This document shows positions 42,201 through 53,119 of a stretch of 64,000 bases of DNA, in pieces; within the stretch, counting starts at the first letter, position 1; every line of letters starts with the position of its first letter. The stretch is from Lepidodermella squamata. Lineage: Eukaryota > Gastrotricha. The stretch is from assembly GCA_047495785.1 (NCBI GenBank), contig JBLDXI010000026.1, positions 310,001 to 374,000 on the forward strand, in the 5' to 3' direction. The notes beneath the pieces were generated by a model. It was given only the letters and a program-made list of their open reading frames with translations, ran no database searches and was not told where the DNA came from. The translations under genes and the position numbers were made by a program.

Positions 42201-43700
42201 TTAGAATGGCAACTTAATGTTGCGCAACCAGGAACTTGGTCGATCTTCTGCTTTTTTCAAATACCTTAGCCTGTGGACTGCGGCTTGCTCCATAATAGCA
42301 ATTGCTCTTTCGACGTGGTCCTGCCACTGAATCCCTCTCCTCAAAGCAGCGTAGTGCATGAATAGAGATGTCCGCAAGACATTTGATAGCCGAATCAGTG
42401 GTCGAGTCGTAGCTCCTGGGTGAGAAAATCAATGGAAAACACATGTGGAGTGATCGTCAATTAGGTGCGCACCACTGAAAAACAGGTAGCAGATGAATAG
42501 AGCGAATTCCGGCATCGTTGGTTGCCAGCCATTTAGAACGTGCGATAGCTCCTGCCCCAGCGTAGCGAAAGGCTGCAAATGAAAATAATTTGTTTCATCG
42601 AATTTACTGAAGAAAGATATGCTCCGATTAAGTCAATATCACTGATCAATGATACCTCATCCCTCTGAAAGTCGAATACTTGCGTTACAGAATATCCACA
42701 AGTGCATCAGATATCATTGGAAGAAATGTTACCTCCAACTCGGGGAAAACAGCCAGAATTTGGGGTAAGAGCGCTAAATTGACTGAAAGTGGATTGTCAT
42801 TGCCGGTTTGTGCTGTAAAAGCTAGCGTGGATAACATCAATCCTGGCGCAACAGCTTGTACCAGATCCTGATCGGATATGGCGAAAGCGTCTGCGAGATA
42901 GAAGGGCTAATCAGAAAATCAGATCGTAGCAAATGTTTTTCACCTTTCATGTACTGTGCGAATCGTGCGCCTCCGTGATTGTAGATTCTCACCTGATCGA
43001 TAGAAAATGCAGATGCCAACTTGGAAACGTCATCATAAGGAACGCTCCTTTTCCGTAGAGGAAACTAAATTATATACGAAATGAGACGAAAATTAGAATG
43101 AGGAATAGCGAAAAATCACTTCATGCAAGTCGTGCAGGAACGTTAGTCCAAGAATTGATGCTTTCGTGGCTCCCTCAACTATTCTCAGTTCGACGAGATC
43201 TGGGCTGTCTGGGATCGTTGATGACAAACTATTGGAAGTGGTTTCAAGGCCTTCGGCCTCTGATTCGATACTAGTATTCCTATGGTGGCTTCTTTTCAGT
43301 GCTAAAGTAGAAAGTAGGGTTTACCAAACTTCAATCGTAAACAAATATTGTACCTGCGTTTAAGCGCAAATTGAAGCACTTTTCAAGACGGCAGCGAGTG
43401 CAACAGCCACGAGTTTTTCCTGGAAGGATTTCGCATTTATTCATGCCGGTAACACACTGAAACTCATAGCGCCTTGAAGCTTGCCGCGTGAAGAATTTCT
43501 GTAAATTATGCACAGGTTTGAAGAACTATTCTGAAGTTTCATCTCTTTCACCTGACACGCCGAGCATTGCCCCGGAAAGTAGGTTTTTCGTCCCACAACA
43601 GGCTTCCCACACACCTGTAAAGAAGATGGAGAATGACGATTTTTATCATTCTTGATGGTAATAATACCTTGCAATCATGATGTCTCCCGTTAGATGCCAT
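42201..43700 (-). CDS. Nuclear hormone receptor, divergent, complete
   Basis: About nine exons on the minus strand, start at 43700 (MASNGRHHDCK), stop 42201. Zinc finger 1 spans two exons: DCK|VCGKPVVGRKTYFPGQC then SACQ|KFFTRQ, giving CxxC...CxxC. Finger 2 is QCVTGMNKCEI...RGCCTRCRLEKC. A hinge rich in Ser/Glu follows. The ligand-binding domain includes EGATKASILGLTFLHDL, RIYNHGGARFAQYMK, MPEFALFICYLFFS and a C-terminal IQWQDHVERAIAIMEQAA. Exon boundaries match those of the three receptors at 48-61 kb (CK|VC, ACQ|KF, LHxxE|xPLR, YMK|), so all descend from one locus. The P-box (CSACQKFF) departs from the usual CEGCKGFF, so the DNA site cannot be predicted. Introns are 46-90 bases. Confidence 0.8.
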
Positions 43701-45681
43701 AATAATCAGTCATGTCAACAAATTCCTAGTAAAAGCAAGGTTCGTTCGATCATCCTATGTTGGCATAATTAAAAGGGAATGGCGAGCGTCGGAAAAACCT
43801 GAGAGAGTGTCGCAATTTCTAGTTCTCGCGACGATAGACGCGCTTGCGCGACTTATTACGTGACTTATTACGTCGCTACTTTATACGGGATAAAGCTACA
43901 GCGCATTGAAATTGCGACTTTCACTCATTTGCTGTGAGACGCTCGCACAGCCACACATAATTTAATCGGGCATCTGTTCGCTTCACAGACTTTCCGCATA
44001 CCTGGAGAGAAATTATGGAAGGGGTAAACTCCATGTTTTGTTGAAGATGAACAAACTTGCAAGTAGCACTCCTCAGGCCAAGGGGAAAACACCATAAAAG
44101 CCCACGCGGGGCCATCTGGTGATAAAATCTCGGCCTGAAAATACCCCCTAGTTCGAGGATCCTACTTCACGCACTGTTGAGTATTAGTCTCAAAGCTCAA
44201 TTATAGATCGGACCAAATCACCTGTTGCCTGTTATATGATATCATACAAGCGAACAAGAAAGCTAAAAATCGTGATCAATCACGTCAACCTAAATACAGC
44301 GTGAATAGCTTGCCAGATCTATCTTACCTAGCTATCAATGACAGATTCTTACATACATAAGCATCGTGCGGTTTCCCGTGGCTCTAGCTGTTATTAAATT
44401 AGGATCTACAGTCTAGTGAGCATTATTATCAAATATTTTTCTCAATGAACATGAGCACTAAACGAGCATTATTCTGCTCGTGTTTATTGAGAAAATGATG
44501 GAAAAAAGGATTGATAACGGCACGTGTGTGTTGATTCGACGCAAATAATGAACAAGCTTCCAATTTTGCGTGAGGCACCCGTATGTCCTCGCCAAGTCAA
44601 TTAGAACAAATATAAAATGTTCGAGTATGATGTGTTCTTTTGATTGCGCAGCCAACACTGATACTTGCAGAAATCAATCAAAGAAGTCAAATAGGAACAA
44701 ACAAGAAAAATACGAAATTAGTTGTGAGCTTTCCTCGTGATTCCTTCCCTATGCATATCCTTTCCTATGCTTTTTGAAAGATGACATTAATCTCATGCAG
44801 TTTCTACAGCGTGAAATTCCTGATAAGTTTGAATATACTCAAATTAGGAAAAAGGCCCAATTCCGGACCAATATTCGTTCCGTCCGGCCCCAAGCGTAGG
44901 CCGCTGTGTTGATACTGTGATGTACAGCGAAGAGCGAAGTGCAAACTTCGGCGAGAAAGAGCAAAACTTGAGATTGCAACATTAGACAATGGTCTTCGCT
45001 CATAACTCACAATAAGGCGAATAACTGAAATAACATTTATTGAATATTCCGAATTTTTAGTAGACAAAAAAATACAACACATATATCCGCCAAGCTATAC
45101 TTGCCGGGGCAAATGAAAGAGACGTTAAACGTTAAAAACGACGATCGGTTTTTATTTGAGTGAAGATTATCGACTTGAGTATCCTTACTTCTCTGTCATC
45201 CAGCTAATTTTACGCAAGGAGATTTGTTGCATGCTTTATGCTTTCAACTCAGAAGATTTTACTCGCTTTTAATGTATCATGAGCGAGCCAATACAAAATC
45301 TGTGTTGAAGACGATGTTTAAACGGGTATAATACTTTGGGACAAACTTATGTATGATGATTTTCCTATTTTTCTCTTAATTATTCCCAATCATATCTCTG
45401 ATTGAATTATCTATCGAGCGAAAACCGCGTTCCGTGCAGGTAAAAACGCAGCTCTGAGCTTAAATTGATCGTTGCACGATTCAAAGCCCTAGGGCTGAAA
45501 AAATCAATCATCAATGTTTGTAGATCTAAGTTGGATTGGGTTTTTGCGCAATAGTAAATATGGGACCGCGGAATAACTGAACAGCTTATTCATGATTAAT
45601 GAGAGAGTCTTACCCGAGAGAACGACTAATCTCGGCGCTTTCATTACTCTCTTATTTCCCGCTGAACTTGTTTAAACAGCA
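43701..45681. other. Intergenic with a nuclear-receptor relic and the duplicated channel promoter
   Basis: 43720-43920 is the GC-richer promoter region of the minus-strand receptor, with acttattacgtgacttattacgt (CRE-like TTACGTxA words) near 43851. A receptor relic lies at 43940-44115. From about 45010 the sequence matches the upstream region of channel copy 1. Confidence 0.5.
43940..44115 (-). pseudogene. Nuclear-receptor zinc-finger relic
   Basis: On the minus strand a frame ending ...SATCK is followed, after ~50 bases ending ctctccag, by VCGKSVKRTDARLNYVW. This mirrors the exon 1/exon 2 junction (DCK|VCGKPVVGRK) of the intact receptor immediately to the left. The third and fourth Cys of finger 1 are gone and no finger 2 follows, so it looks like a decayed duplicate. 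Confidence 0.5.
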
Positions 45682-46950
45682 ATGAAATCTCTGCGAATCT
45701 TTTATATTCTCTCGGCCATTCTAACAGATTCTTGCATCCAAATGGAGTCACTAATTTTTGCTTCGGATGAAGACAATTATCGATTTGGTAACGAATCGCA
45801 GAGGCTTGCAAAAGCATTCTGGAGCACATACCCAACTACAGAACAGCCGAATCCATCGTCGGATGGCTTGTATCCTGTCAAGACGGTGCTCGAAGTTTCG
45901 GTCGTAACATTCGATGGGATTGATGACATGACTGAGACAATGACATTTCTCGGCCGAGTTAAACTCTCGTGGCAAGATGACAATGTCTCGAAATTGGGGA
46001 AAACAACATCTCCGTTTATCATTAACTACCTGATACCGGCCACACAAATTTGGGAACCGGTCATTTGGCAATTCAACGATCCAAGAAACCCCGACCTGTT
46101 CACGTCAATAAGGCAAGTCTCGCAAATTTCGATACAATGGAATACGGTGAAGGACGTTAAGGCACCAAACAGCACCTGCTCTTGGTTCGTTTTTTCCTAT
46201 TTTTATGCAAACTGTCAAATGGAAGACGGGATCAAATACTTCCCGTTCGATACTCACTCTTGCGACTACATCTGGGCACCCATTGCTCATGACCATCAGG
46301 TCAAACTTTACCCGGATTTGTCGCGTGGGACTGGTATGAACTCGGTCAGTTGGATAATCGGCAAAGAGAATTCATCTATCAATGGATCCGTTTGGTCGCT
46401 GATTGGGATTGAAGTTATCCAAAGAACTGGCATTAATGACCGAACTGTGCTGACCTACCGATTTACGGCTCAGCGACGACCAGGCTATCACATTCAGACC
46501 ATCATCATCCCAAGTGGGCTCGTTGCTATTCTTCAAATCGTCGCCTTGTGGTTCCCACATTCGCCTGATCGTTCGACTTTTTTGATAACCATACTTCTGG
46601 CATTTTGGATCATTCAGTCAGTGGTTACGTCAAGCGTTCCTAAAGTTGCAAATTCTGCCCTTCTCATCTGTATTACTGTTTTATCTTGCATTAATGCGGC
46701 CTTCATAGTTGAATCTATAGCGGTTCTGTTCTACCTAGAAGGCCCGGAAATATTTTTCGGGCGATTCATAATTTACAGGCCGTCAACTTCGCCATCAGCC
46801 GATAACACCTTGGATAGCATGGCTCGAGACGTTGAGAAGGAAATTGCTAGCAAGAAGAATCATCGCCTGATATTCTACATAGACATGTCTCTGTTTGTGA
46901 TTGGCATTCTTGTGACTGTTCTCAGCCCAGTGGTCTTGTATTCCTTGTAG
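45682..46950 (+). CDS. Intronless Cys-loop ligand-gated channel, copy 2
   Basis: Single exon, 422 codons, the same length as copy 1, with signal peptide MKSLRIFYILSAILTDSC. It shares the 15-residue Cys-loop (CQMEDGIKYFPFDTHSC, identical), Asp-Arg before TM2, the 9' Leu and the whole TM region with few changes. Most differences lie in the extracellular domain (VSFDG to VTFDG, QIWVPI to QIWEPV, SDNSSCGWYIF to APNSTCSWFVF) and the TM3-TM4 loop. Reading frames are intact in both, and the changes look mostly conservative, which suggests both are used. A shared upstream region implies similar expression. Confidence 0.85.
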   Translation: MKSLRIFYILSAILTDSCIQMESLIFASDEDNYRFGNESQRLAKAFWSTYPTTEQPNPSSDGLYPVKTVLEVSVVTFDGIDDMTETMTFLGRVKLSWQDDNVSKLGKTTSPFIINYLIPATQIWEPVIWQFNDPRNPDLFTSIRQVSQISIQWNTVKDVKAPNSTCSWFVFSYFYANCQMEDGIKYFPFDTHSCDYIWAPIAHDHQVKLYPDLSRGTGMNSVSWIIGKENSSINGSVWSLIGIEVIQRTGINDRTVLTYRFTAQRRPGYHIQTIIIPSGLVAILQIVALWFPHSPDRSTFLITILLAFWIIQSVVTSSVPKVANSALLICITVLSCINAAFIVESIAVLFYLEGPEIFFGRFIIYRPSTSPSADNTLDSMARDVEKEIASKKNHRLIFYIDMSLFVIGILVTVLSPVVLYSL

Positions 46951-48539
46951 TAAGTTGAGCCCTGAATGTGATGATAATGATTTCTAATGTAGAACCTCGC
47001 AAAATTCAAGAAGTCCAGCTCTTTCTCAACAAGTTGAAGGTTTATTTCCCATTATCAATTCAAGCGAATGTCGCAGTTTGTAAATATATAGATTTTTCCT
47101 AAATAATATAGGTCGAGTAGTTTGGCCAATTCGATATTTTACGGTATAACATTCGTAAATCGTTTATATCTGATCTCGCCGTCCTCGATTTACTCATCGC
47201 CACTCGCCTCCGGCTCGTTCCGACTCGTAAATCTCGGGCGGCTCCGTACAGATATAAACGGTTTACTCATGTCATACCATACAAGTATTGCTATGGCTCT
47301 ATAGCGGCTCTATTAGCTATAGCAGCAGCAGAAGTTTCAGCAGTCGTGCGAAGTCACGGAGACGATGGAAATATATGCACTGACAGCACGTTCTGTTATA
47401 AATTGTTTCGCACGAGCTCTAGTTCAGGAGCCGGTAGTTGATGACACAGACCGCAAAACGTAACCCATTGACAATTGAGGGCCGAAATAAATAAGATGGT
47501 AGAGCTCATGGAAGAAGCTTCTCGCTTGGTGAATTAGCTGTGGTAGAGCTTCGCACAAGGCAGGTAGCCGGCTGGACCTTAGGCTTGCCTCTCTGGATCT
47601 TCAGGTTCGGTTCCGCGTGTCTGAGTCTGAGGCGGATGCGCGGATTTGGTCGTTGCTTTGCAATCCGGTTGAAACTGGGTCTGTGTCTTGACACGTTCTT
47701 ATTAGCAATGCAGACAGCATTTATCAAGATAGCATTCTAACCTCCCCTCTTTGAAGTGAATATCGCCCGGTCAAACTTCGCATTAGTGGCTCCTGCTCGA
47801 TTGGTGTCTCAAGAACTGCGTCTAACATGAACACGGCTTTGTGAATTTGAAATGTGTATCATAAGCTTAAGAATCTTGTGCCTCATTTGAAGGTGACAAG
47901 TGACGAAGCATCGGCAACAACGTTTTTACAAGACTGCATAGACAACAGGTTAGTCACTTCTCTATCAATCCTATACTATACCGACGGTAAATCTGATAGT
48001 ATAAGCGCTGAACAAAAAAACCTTCCGAAAACTGTACTGTATGCTGTAAGGGCATTTTTTCGGTCACCCTGGTTGTCTCGGAATTATAGATCGTTTCATG
48101 GACATTAAACATGATTCAGTTCAGTATTTTTCTATCTCGTCTATGTGTCTTAATTTAGTCTTTAATTAGCTATTTTAGCAGCTATCGCGATCTGGAACGG
48201 GAAGAGGATTCACTCATGCAGACATAAGCAGTATATTTCCTGTTTAATCTGCACGGAATGAGCATATAAGTATATAGACAAGCCATCGATCAACACGTGC
48301 AAGGCTTTGTCTAGACTTACATACTTTTCGATTAAAAAATCGATAGGCCTTCTCGTCTTGAATATGATCACATAGGCATAACCGCAATGTGCTCACCAAA
48401 TGAGAACGTGATTTTCATTTATGACATGTCCCCAGACGTTCTCATCGCTTCATTCGGAATACAAGATCTGAAACATTTTTTTAGATTTGTTTTGAGGTTA
48501 AGTCTATCAGCTTCTTTCGCCTGATTCAAAACTTGGAAA
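46951..48539. other. Intergenic; receptor promoter block at its right end
   Basis: No confident gene. A frame at about 47857-48108 (YHKLKNLVPHLK...) has a faint helix-loop-helix look but no ATG. The block at 48283-48347 is listed as a regulatory feature. Confidence 0.4.
48283..48347 (+). promoter_or_regulatory. Shared receptor-promoter block, copy 1
   Basis: ccatcgatcaacacgtgc, then ctttgtctagac and aaaaaatcgatagg. The same order (ATCGAT - AACxCGTGC - TGTCT - AATCGAT) occurs upstream of the next two receptors. Confidence 0.5.
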
Positions 48540-49979
48540 ATGCTCGAAATTGAACATGTATCATCGGAAAATCGAATCGTCCTCTGCAAGGTTATTCATC
48601 TTCTCTTCAGCTTCATTTAAATTTAAATTTCAGCCGAATCGTCACAGGTGTGTAGCAAGGTTGTGCCCAAGCGAAAATTCTTCCACCCTCGAGTATGCCA
48701 TGCCTGCCAAGTTTGTATTAATTATAAGCAATGATTATTGAATATTTTTCATTTTTTGAATGTCTCAGAAATTCTACATGCGTAAGATTGATCGTCGCTT
48801 TGAAATGGTGTGCTCTTCGGGCAGAATGAACTGTGACATCAGCTCAGACTTAAAGAAGTATTGTCACCGGTGCCGTCTTGAAAAATGCATTGCTGCGAGG
48901 AAGCATGGTGAACTAACAAAAAAGTAATCATATCCACCTGAGCTATTTTCGGTTCAAACTTAGGTAAGCGAAAGCTAACAGTCGAAAATTTGAAGGGTCA
49001 TGGCGAAGGTACTATCATTCAGAACCCCGAACCACTGGACCTTGAAGCAATGGAAACTGCGACTCGGCACTCAATAACAGGCCTAACTATTCTGCATGAC
49101 ATAGAAACTGTGAGTTTTCGATGAAAAAGTGATTGCAAAATCACAAATATCGCGATCTTGTGTTGCAGTTGCCATTGCGCCGTCGCACCGAACCATACGC
49201 GGACTTAGACCAACTTGTCTCGGATTTTACGGATGACCATGTGTCTCATCTTTACAACATGGGGCTGAAATATGGAGCTTTCATGAAGAGTGAGATCGAT
49301 ATTACGAGATTATACCTAACTTGTTACGATTTCTTTATTTAGGCTGTTTTAAGCTGTCGGATTCTGAAGTTGGCACAGCATTAGCCTATGGCTGGAGCAA
49401 AACAGTTTCAACTTTCTCGGCCCTGCCAAGCTGTCAGTGCTCATTGTTTGTGAGCAACGCCATTGTCCCGCAAATACGAGCGTTGTTCCCTGAATATAAG
49501 ATAAGAAATCACAACAAAATTCAATATTTCAAGTCGTCTTTTTTCTGTCAGCCAATGATGGAGGCAGAGAAGGAGCTTGCCTACGTCATCAACTGGTGGA
49601 AGCCGTCTCTTGCTCAGTTCTCCCTTCTCCTGACCTATCTGTTCCTCAGTGGTTCGTATTTGAGTGAAATTTTCATGAAGCCTTCATATACTCTCTCTGA
49701 TTAGCTGAAGCTGCCAGCTCAAGTCATCGGGTTGCTAAAGCTCGCGAAACAGTAAAAACTGCCCTGATTGTAATGATAAGTGGCTCAAACGATCCGGAGA
49801 AGATCAAATCGACTCCTGTTGACCGATTGATGTCAGCTCTCGACAATTTGTTGGTTTGTGCCCGAGCCGGCGTCGAAGCTACTGCGAACCGTCAACAACT
49901 GACATTCAAAAACAAACAACTCGAGATGCTTCTCGAACGACTGCCTGATGAAGCGGCCAAGCCTGAAATGACTGACTGA
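48540..49979 (+). CDS. Nuclear hormone receptor, tandem paralogue 1
   Basis: Exons 48540-48590, 48648-48710, 48769-48907, 48964-49109, 49169-49289, 49343-49651 and 49705-49979. Exon 1 ends in LCK and joins VCSKVVPKRKFF...VCHACQ|KFYMRK (finger 1); finger 2 is MVCSSGRMNCDISS...YCHRCRLEKC. A short hinge (GTIIQNPEPLDLEAME) precedes the ligand-binding domain: SITGLTILHDIET, YNMGLKYGAFMK, SALPSCQCSLF and WWKPSLAQFSLLLTYLFLS. The C-terminus is ...RQQLTFKNKQLEMLLERLP. A 51-base intron present in the paralogues (49501-49551 here) has AT in place of GT at its donor, and I treat it as exonic. A poly(A) signal aataaat is near 50030. Confidence 0.82.
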
Positions 49980-50679
49980 CTCAGCTGGCTCTTCCCCATT
50001 TCGAACTAATTTTCAGTGAATCTATGAAATAATAAATAGATTATCAAGATTATTAAGACTTCGCTTGATTACAGGGACTTGATTACACGTTTAGAGTTAC
50101 ACTTTTGTATTTTAATTTAAAAATTCCCATTTTCAAAGCCGATAAGCTTCCTCCAAGCGCACACTCTGATTGGTCCGTAGCGCACTGAAAGGAAAAAGGC
50201 TAATTTTTTTTGAAAATATGAAAAATTATAAATTCGAGACTGAAGTTTCGATAATTGATCACCCTCGAGCGTCGACGCAAGCCTGAAGACAAATTAGTAT
50301 GATAACTATATGATAATTGCGGGCTTGTCGGTCCGTCTGGCCCTGATGCTTCCTTCGTTCATGCGATCGAGTCACACTTCACATGGAGCTATATTTTTTC
50401 TCGGCAAAATAACAGTGGTTTGAAAGAAATTAAAAAAATCGAAAAATAAAATGAATTTCTTTGATTCCGCGAATCCTTTCCGCAAATTTTTGAAAAAATT
50501 CCTTGCTTCATAATCGCTGTTTTTTCCACAAACAATAGCCGTAAAATTCTCAATTTAATATTCGTAGCGTTTTATAAAATTTTGAAATAAATCGCTTCAC
50601 TCAGCAATGCCCAGAGCGTGAGAGTTTGAAAATCGTCGTAATTTCCTGGTTAACTTTCAATTCTGTAATCCGTATAAAG

Positions 50680-50967
50680 CATAATAATAATAATAATAAT
50701 GACTTTATTTATACTCCTTACGACTAAACGTCTCTAACGGTTTCCCGTTTTGAAGGAGTGGGCATTTTACTGCCTAACACAGACACACAGGGAATCATGC
50801 GCACACATAGGCTTTGCGCACACATGTCCAGGTCTGGGAGCTGGGGCGAAGCGACTTGCTCAAGGCCGCAACACTTTTTGGTGTTGCTGTGTGGGCAGCT
50901 GGAATCGAACGCACGACCTTCATGATGATGAGGGGGCGCTCGATCCACTGCGCCACTGTGTTCCCCG
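50680..50967 (-). mobile_element. tRNA-derived SINE
   Basis: Read on the minus strand, the head contains tggcgcagtgg (A-box-like) and, about 40 bases on, gtgcgttcgattccag (B-box-like), as in a tRNA-derived RNA polymerase III promoter. The body follows, and the 3' tail is an (att)n run at 50681-50700. Internal Pol III boxes plus a simple-repeat tail define a SINE. No long target-site duplication is evident. Confidence 0.75.
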
Positions 50968-51486
50968 TATAAAGCAAAACGCATTAAATTGCGAGGAAAA
51001 ATTCGCTGACTACTGAGAATTTTTTATCATTTTTATCCCGATTCCTTTTTTTTTATTTTTTCTGATGATTATTATTTTAATAATTCGATACGCTTTTCAA
51101 TGAAGACCTTAGTATTTTTTGTTCTTTGACGAAGAGTTAAAATTTCGTGATTATTCGTGGCTCTAACCTTAATCCATAATCGAAAAATTAGGCAATTGGA
51201 AGCCCGTTAAAATTGATTAATACCCACATGAGAAGATTAATTCTTCTGTTTTCAAGAGTATTAGCTCTATTTCCCTACATTTCTACGAACGGCGACAAAG
51301 TCGGGCTTGGGGTTGTTTGATCGGGAAAAACTCTGTGGTCTGGGCCTTTTCGCGTAAAATAGAAGCGCGTAGAAGCGTTATTTGACAGTTTTTTATCCGC
51401 GGTTTCTCTCCACTCTAGACACGGCGTCGGAAATTAACGAGGATCACGTGGTTCCATGTCGTAATATCGCGTGCGGGGAACGACTC

Positions 51487-51622
51487 GGCTAAAATAGAAA
51501 CTAATGGCGTTATACTATTTTTGCATCTCCACCGAGTCAGTCGCGTGCCGGCAAAACTGCATTGCGCCAGTTTTTTCTCAAACGCATCGAACGCATTACG
51601 CCATTTGTTTCTATTTTAGGCT
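51487..51622. repeat. Short inverted-repeat (hairpin) element
   Basis: Arms ggctaaaatagaaactaatg (51487) and its imperfect complement ending tttgtttctattttaggc (51622) flank a GC-rich centre of about 85 bases. It looks like a small non-autonomous element. Confidence 0.5.
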
Positions 51623-52220
51623 ATTTCTGTCGCCCATGCCGCGATATATTAGTCAAAGCTCAAAGCCATATCTCAGACACGCCCATTTGCGCAATTCGAA
51701 ATAACGGGGTCGATTGGTTCTTCTGTAACATCGGCGGTGACCTGTTTTACTGGAGTTTTAAAACATTTTTCCGGTACAAATTGCGGCTAGACGGTGGTGT
51801 GTCCGGACGCATTTTGTTGATTGAACCCTAAACCGACCGATTTCAAACGACAAAAGGAGGAGGGTCGGTAAGGGGCAAATGATTGAAAATGAACGAAACT
51901 TCAATGCAAAATGTTCAGAATTTTCAGAATTAGTGGCGCCAAACGTCATTTTTTGGCTCATATCTGGCAAATTCGCGGCAAAGTCAAGACATCCTCGAAC
52001 CTCCAACGACGAAACAGGTATCAGAATCTGTCAAGAAAATGTAGGTGCGACGACGGCAAGGCATTGCAAAATCGAAAAAGCCAATGGCGGCATTTTGCAA
52101 AACAAATTCAGACTTTGCAAATTTTTCACCTAATTTTTTTGAAAAAAAAAAAAAAAAAATATAAATTCGGTAATTTATCTTCGATATTTCTTGAATTTGA
52201 CGCTTTTTTCACGGTTCTAT

Positions 52221-52458
52221 GTCAATTGAGCAAACGAAAATAGAGCAAGGGCTTTTGAGCAACGATATTCGACTTTTCGGCAAAATGAGATAAGAGCAAA
52301 ACGACACGACAGCAAATTCAATAATTAATTGCAGCTGTTATTTATTGTAAATAAAATTTGCTCTCGTGTCGTTTTGCTCTAATTTCGTTTGCTCTAATAT
52401 CGTTGCTCAAAAGCCCTTGCTCTATTTTTGTTGCCCAATTTTCGTTTGCTCAATTGAC
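52221..52458. repeat. 238-bp foldback element
   Basis: The ends gtcaattgagcaaacga and tcgtttgctcaattgac are perfect complements. Inner motifs (agagcaagggcttttgagca, agagcaaaacgacacga) recur inverted in the right arm, leaving a short AT-rich loop. The nested gagcaaa words give it a layered-palindrome structure like the gacaaaacagcaa family, but with a different sequence. Confidence 0.8.
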
Positions 52459-52931
52459 ATTGAACCTTTTTCGCAGGAACTGATGTTTGAAACTTGAGGT
52501 TTGAATTTCGCGCGGTCCAATAAGGATATTTCTTGTGCACAAATTCTCAGAATTTTCAATCGTCACCGTATCATCCTATAGCTCTCGGACGTTTTGATTA
52601 TTCTGCGTAATTTCTACAACTATTTTCAGCTCTTTTCGGCGGATTTTACCTGTCACCTGCCAACCGGCCTTCAACGATATCACAATTTCGACAATTGAAT
52701 TCCTCAATTTTCTCCGAACTAAATGTCTATGAATAAAAATGTGACAATAATTGGGATGGCTCATCCCACTCCTCCTCTGTTCGGTAACGTCTGAGTTTTG
52801 TCTTGAAATAAAAATCAGCATTCGTGATGTGTAGTAAAAGTCTCTTTTGTGCGTACCGTATAGGTGCAGAAACATGACACACGCATATTAAAGTTTTGTC
52901 TTGGTTGACCTAGACGGTTATTATTGACACA

Positions 52932-53060
52932 CATCGATTATAACACGTGCTGTCTACGCTGTATAAATCGATGGGTATATGAATGACTGAAAATGCATGA
53001 CTGACACGCGACGAGCTCACATTGAAAATACAAGTGCGTCCTATTTATTGACCCGTTCTC
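52932..53060 (+). promoter_or_regulatory. Shared receptor-promoter block, copy 2
   Basis: catcgattataacacgtgctg, then tgtataaatcgatggg, then acacgcgacgagctcacat and gtgcgtcctattt. It matches the block before receptor 3 at about 80%. The TATAAAT here could serve as a core promoter; the matching site in copy 3 is tgtaaaaat. Confidence 0.6.
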
Positions 53061-53119
53061 GTTTTTAAGGCTTCAAGCATTATAAAACGCATCAAACGAT
53101 TATACCACAGCTTCTCCCG

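Larger units (their letters stand above)
49980..53119. other. Intergenic, 3.1 kb, with SINE and inverted-repeat elements
   Basis: Contains a tRNA-derived SINE (50680-50967), a short hairpin element (51487-51622), a long foldback element (52221-52458) and the promoter block of the next receptor (52932-53060). Elsewhere I see AT-rich sequence, a poly-A run at 52141-52159 and no gene. Confidence 0.6.

Noticed and set aside
50795-50984. A tRNA gene suggested by the B-box-like gttcgattcc
   Set aside because: The sequence cannot fold into a complete cloverleaf as I read it and has a SINE body and (att)n tail.
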